From the NCBI GenBank assembly GCA_003427395.1, contig BFEA01000056.1, forward strand, positions 3,015,453 through 3,046,140: 30,688 bases of DNA, read 5' to 3'. Shown one piece after another: positions 28,196 to 30,688 of this stretch (its first letter is position 1; each line of letters starts with the position of its first letter). The notes under the pieces are model-generated. The model saw nothing but the letters and a program-made list of their open reading frames with translations, ran no database searches and was not told where the DNA came from. Origin of the DNA: Chara braunii. Lineage: Eukaryota; Streptophyta; Charophyceae; Charales; Characeae. The position numbers and the translations under genes are program-made.

Positions 28196-28613
28196 CCCAG
28201 TTTTGTTGCCTCTATCCTTCGTTCTGGACCGTAGTTTATGATGATAAACGGCCAGAAACACAGACTGCAGTTAAGCGGAAGAGGAGGGACCTTGTACAGA
28301 GAGAGGGCCTCGCTCTGCTGCTCTCGACATGAACAAAAGACAAAAAGTCATGGCGAGGTATCTACCCTTGTTCTAGCGGAAGATTCGCTCTCGTTTTGCA
28401 CATTTCGAGAGTGGTGGGGCGAGGCCCAGAAAGAGGTATTGGTTTGGCGGTAGTCCGCGGAAGCCGTCTTGGAATGCCACAGTCTTCGTCCAGACCGAAT
28501 AGAACGGGTGGTCATGAAAGACGTATTTGGACCACTTTTGAGGCTAGATGAGGGCCCATGAGCCTGCATTCTTTTCGGGGGAACACTGTAGGTAGGGTAG
28601 CGGCCTGTGATCC
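27957..28613. other. No gene; (GA)n run and family B remnant
   Basis: A (GA)n run of about 18 units lies at 28157-28193. GAATAGAACGGGTGGTCATG at 28497 resembles a family B arm. Several short open frames overlap and none is recognisable. Confidence 0.45.
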
Positions 28614-28780
28614 GGGGCCAAAGTCCCGCTAGCAGCGTTGAGCTACCTCAACGCCTGAATCTGGACATGTGTGTGGAGACGTGCAGTTCAGGAAACTCAA
28701 CACCATTTCTGCACATCTCCGCAAAAGCGTCCAGATTCCGGAGTTGAGGTAGCTCAACGCTGCTAGTGGGACTTAGCCCC
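28614..28780. mobile_element. Family A palindromic MITE, copy 3
   Basis: Left end GGGGCCAAAGTCCCGCTAGC and right end GCTAGTGGGACTTAGCCCC. Long inner arms GCAGCGTTGAGCTACCTCAA and TTGAGGTAGCTCAACGCTGC pair almost perfectly. It is the best-preserved copy. It abuts the next element with only one base between. Confidence 0.88.
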
Positions 28781-28781
28781 C

Positions 28782-28880
28782 GGGGCTAGGTCCCACTTAC
28801 ACAAATTAAGCGATATTGACCGTAGATAGGGAAGATCAGCGGCCAGAATCGCTTAATCCGGTCAAGTGGGACCTTGCCCC
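28782..28880. mobile_element. Family E short fold-back MITE
   Basis: Left end GGGGCTAGGTCCCACTT and right end AAGTGGGACCTTGCCCC are inverted. Inner arms include TTAAGCGAT and ATCGCTTAA. At 99 bp it differs internally from family A but shares the outer GGGGCTARGTCCCACT motif, so both may have used the same transposase. Confidence 0.82.
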
Positions 28881-30586
28881 CAACCAGCAGGCCTGTTGAT
28901 GGGTTCTACCGGAAAGCGGGCCCTGCCAGGCCCGTTGATAGCAAGAGCGGAATGCAGGCGCGGACCGTTGATAGGCTGCCGCTGAGATGGGTAGGGGGAG
29001 CGCAGAGGGAGTGTCTGTCTGTCTCTGGAAGTCTGCGGCACGAAGGCCGTCTCTCAGCGGCAGCAGTCCAACCCGCCTGCTATTCGCGGCTGCTTGCTGG
29101 GTGGGATTGGGATGACTGATTGTCTGATCGCACCCGTCCAAGGGTGGGGGAGGGGAAGGCGAGAGGGGCAGCGGAGCGAAGCGGGGTAGAGCGCTGCCTT
29201 GCCGCGCTTGCCAGCGGCCGAGCCACCGCTGAGCTGCGTTGGCGGGGCGGGTGGGGCGTGGGGGAGGTTGGCGGGTGGGCGGGTGCGTGCGCGCACAGAG
29301 GACAGCTGGCGTAGCCCATGGCAGCGGGGCGGCGTTGGTGGGGGTGTGGGCGCGGGGCGGGGGCAGGGGCGGGGGCGAGGAGGCATGGCAAGCGGGAGGA
29401 TGTTGGCCGTATTCTTCTTCTTTTGTGCCGTCGTTGCTGGGAGGCGTGAGAGAAAAGGGAGCGAGCAGAGTTTTTTGCTAATAGGAAAATGAATACCGTA
29501 TCATATCACCAGAGTTCGCTGTATTAGGAAAACGGACCCTGTCACCGAACCAACCCAACCCAAGCCGAGGCAAGATAATACATACCAAACCCAAACCTAA
29601 ATCTTAGTTCATACCTAAAGCAAGTTTGGCGGTAAGCGGGGAGGGAGAGGGGTTCGAAGGGCGCGCTGCTGGGTGCGTTTGGCCGCACACGAGGTCGGGA
29701 CCACCACCGCCGTGTACGCTGTAGGCGGAGGAGGTGGAGGAAGTGGAGGAGGAGGTTGGCTTGGACAGGACTCGTGGGTGGGGACCACCACCGAAGAGGA
29801 TGCGGAAGAGGAACGGCCAGGGCAAGACGGGGGTCTTGCGGGACTGAGGGACAACGAGCAAACTACGGTAGCAAGGAAAACAAAGCTAATCGGTGAGCCT
29901 CTGAACGGTCATGGGAATGAGATATGGCCGAGGTGACATGATTGGTGGGGACCACCAGCAGTTGAGCTGTTGTGAGTGAGGAAGGACGAAGCAGGAAGAT
30001 GGGAGTGGGTGGGCTTACAGAAGATCGTGTTTGGCTGTGCCTGTGGTGTGGTCGTGCTTCCACGTGGCAGCAAGAACAGATGATGGTGCCCATCTGCATG
30101 GAAGGTAGGGTATATGATTAGCAAATGGAGGGAGGGGGGAGGAGGAGGTGGTGCTGAGAGGAAACAGTCTGACGAAGCACACACACAGGTAAAACCACCA
30201 AAGGAGAGAAGAGGAGGACATAGGGTACACAGCCTCGTGGCATTTTCTCTGCCTTATCTGTCCGTTTTTCACTGAAGGGGTTTGTCGTGTAGTGTAAACG
30301 GATGTGGAAAGCAGGCTTACTGCCACGTGTCCGCGGATTATTATCCCTCCCAACGCCTCCATTTGGGACGGGCTGCTAAGAGTTAGTTCCTGTCCTCGTT
30401 TAGGCTGGTCGTGTCCGACTGCTTCTCCCCTTCCGCCCCCGTCCTCCCCCCGTTCCCCCCCCCTTCCCCCGCTGCACCTCAACCTCTGAGCTCATCCATG
30501 CTGTCTATGTCTCAATGAAAAACAACTGAGGGAGCGAAGCAACAGGAAAGAGCAAGAGAGGCGGTGTGAAGGGGCTAGAGGAGAGG
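28881..30586. other. GC-rich region, no gene called
   Basis: From about 28.9 to 30.5 kb the sequence is clearly richer in G and C than the rest. G-run clusters able to form quadruplexes lie at 29241-29287 and 29340-29380, with a C-run cluster at 30427-30470. Open frames are short, overlap on both strands and are low-complexity Arg/Gly/Pro translations. It could be the CpG-rich flank or first exon of a gene outside the window, but no start or domain supports that. Confidence 0.5.
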
Positions 30587-30595
30587 GTCTGACGA

Positions 30596-30688
<93 letters not shown>
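30587..30688. repeat. Compound (AC)n(AG)n microsatellite at window end
   Basis: GTCTGACGAAGCAC is followed by about 20 AC units and about 26 AG units running to the window edge. The same 14-base lead-in followed by a short (AC)n occurs at 30167-30187. Confidence 0.95.

Noticed and set aside
28874-29492. Arg/Gly/Pro-rich open frames in the GC-rich block
   Set aside because: They overlap on both strands, are short and low-complexity, and follow from base composition.

Overview
This is a repeat-dense stretch of a eukaryotic nuclear genome. Nothing in it looks bacterial: there are no operons, no ribosome-binding-site-led gene runs and no rRNA, and most of the sequence is microsatellites, fold-back elements, SINE-like units and broken retrotransposons. 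Two observations point weakly to the green lineage. The primer-binding site of the LTR element matches the 3' end of a plant-type tRNA-Asp at 17 of 18 bases. The DIRS-type element also has its tyrosine recombinase on the opposite strand from its reverse transcriptase, an arrangement I recall for Kangaroo of the green alga Volvox. A streptophyte or chlorophyte alga with a large genome would fit, but the species cannot be fixed from sequence alone.

Layout. 1-2.74 kb holds several small inverted-repeat elements of three families (called A, B and C here). 2.76-4.27 kb is the only long open reading frame outside the retroelements, 503 codons in one frame, preceded by a plausible splice acceptor; its product is not recognised. 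4.4-7.7 kb is simple and tandem repeats plus one more family-B element. 7.8-9.0 kb has a 287-bp hAT-like MITE with a perfect 8-bp target duplication and a second, inverted copy of one half. 9.1-11.85 kb has two SINE-like families with tRNA A and B boxes and a 0.5-kb (GGA)n-like polypurine block.

12.8-27.5 kb is best read as one decayed Kangaroo-like DIRS retrotransposon. A broken gag-like ORF1 (12.82-14.09 kb, + strand) comes first. An RT-RNase H gene (23.34-25.31 kb, + strand) keeps a YIDD motif and the RNase H acidic residues. A tyrosine recombinase (25.29-26.76 kb, - strand) keeps HxxR and a C-terminal Tyr and faces the RT gene tail to tail. Between ORF1 and RT sits a 5.95-kb LTR element in minus orientation (14.25-20.20 kb) with about 1.39-kb LTRs, a tRNA-Asp primer site, one broken gag with a zinc knuckle, a tandem 25-bp hairpin array and no pol. 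It appears to be a gag-only non-autonomous element nested in the older DIRS element.

27.6-28.9 kb again carries palindromic MITEs, including two families that share their outer ends and lie directly side by side. 28.9-30.6 kb is GC-rich with G-run clusters and no convincing gene, and the window ends in an (AC)n(AG)n microsatellite. All recognisable protein genes of the retroelements are interrupted by stops and frameshifts, so none is expected to make an intact product.
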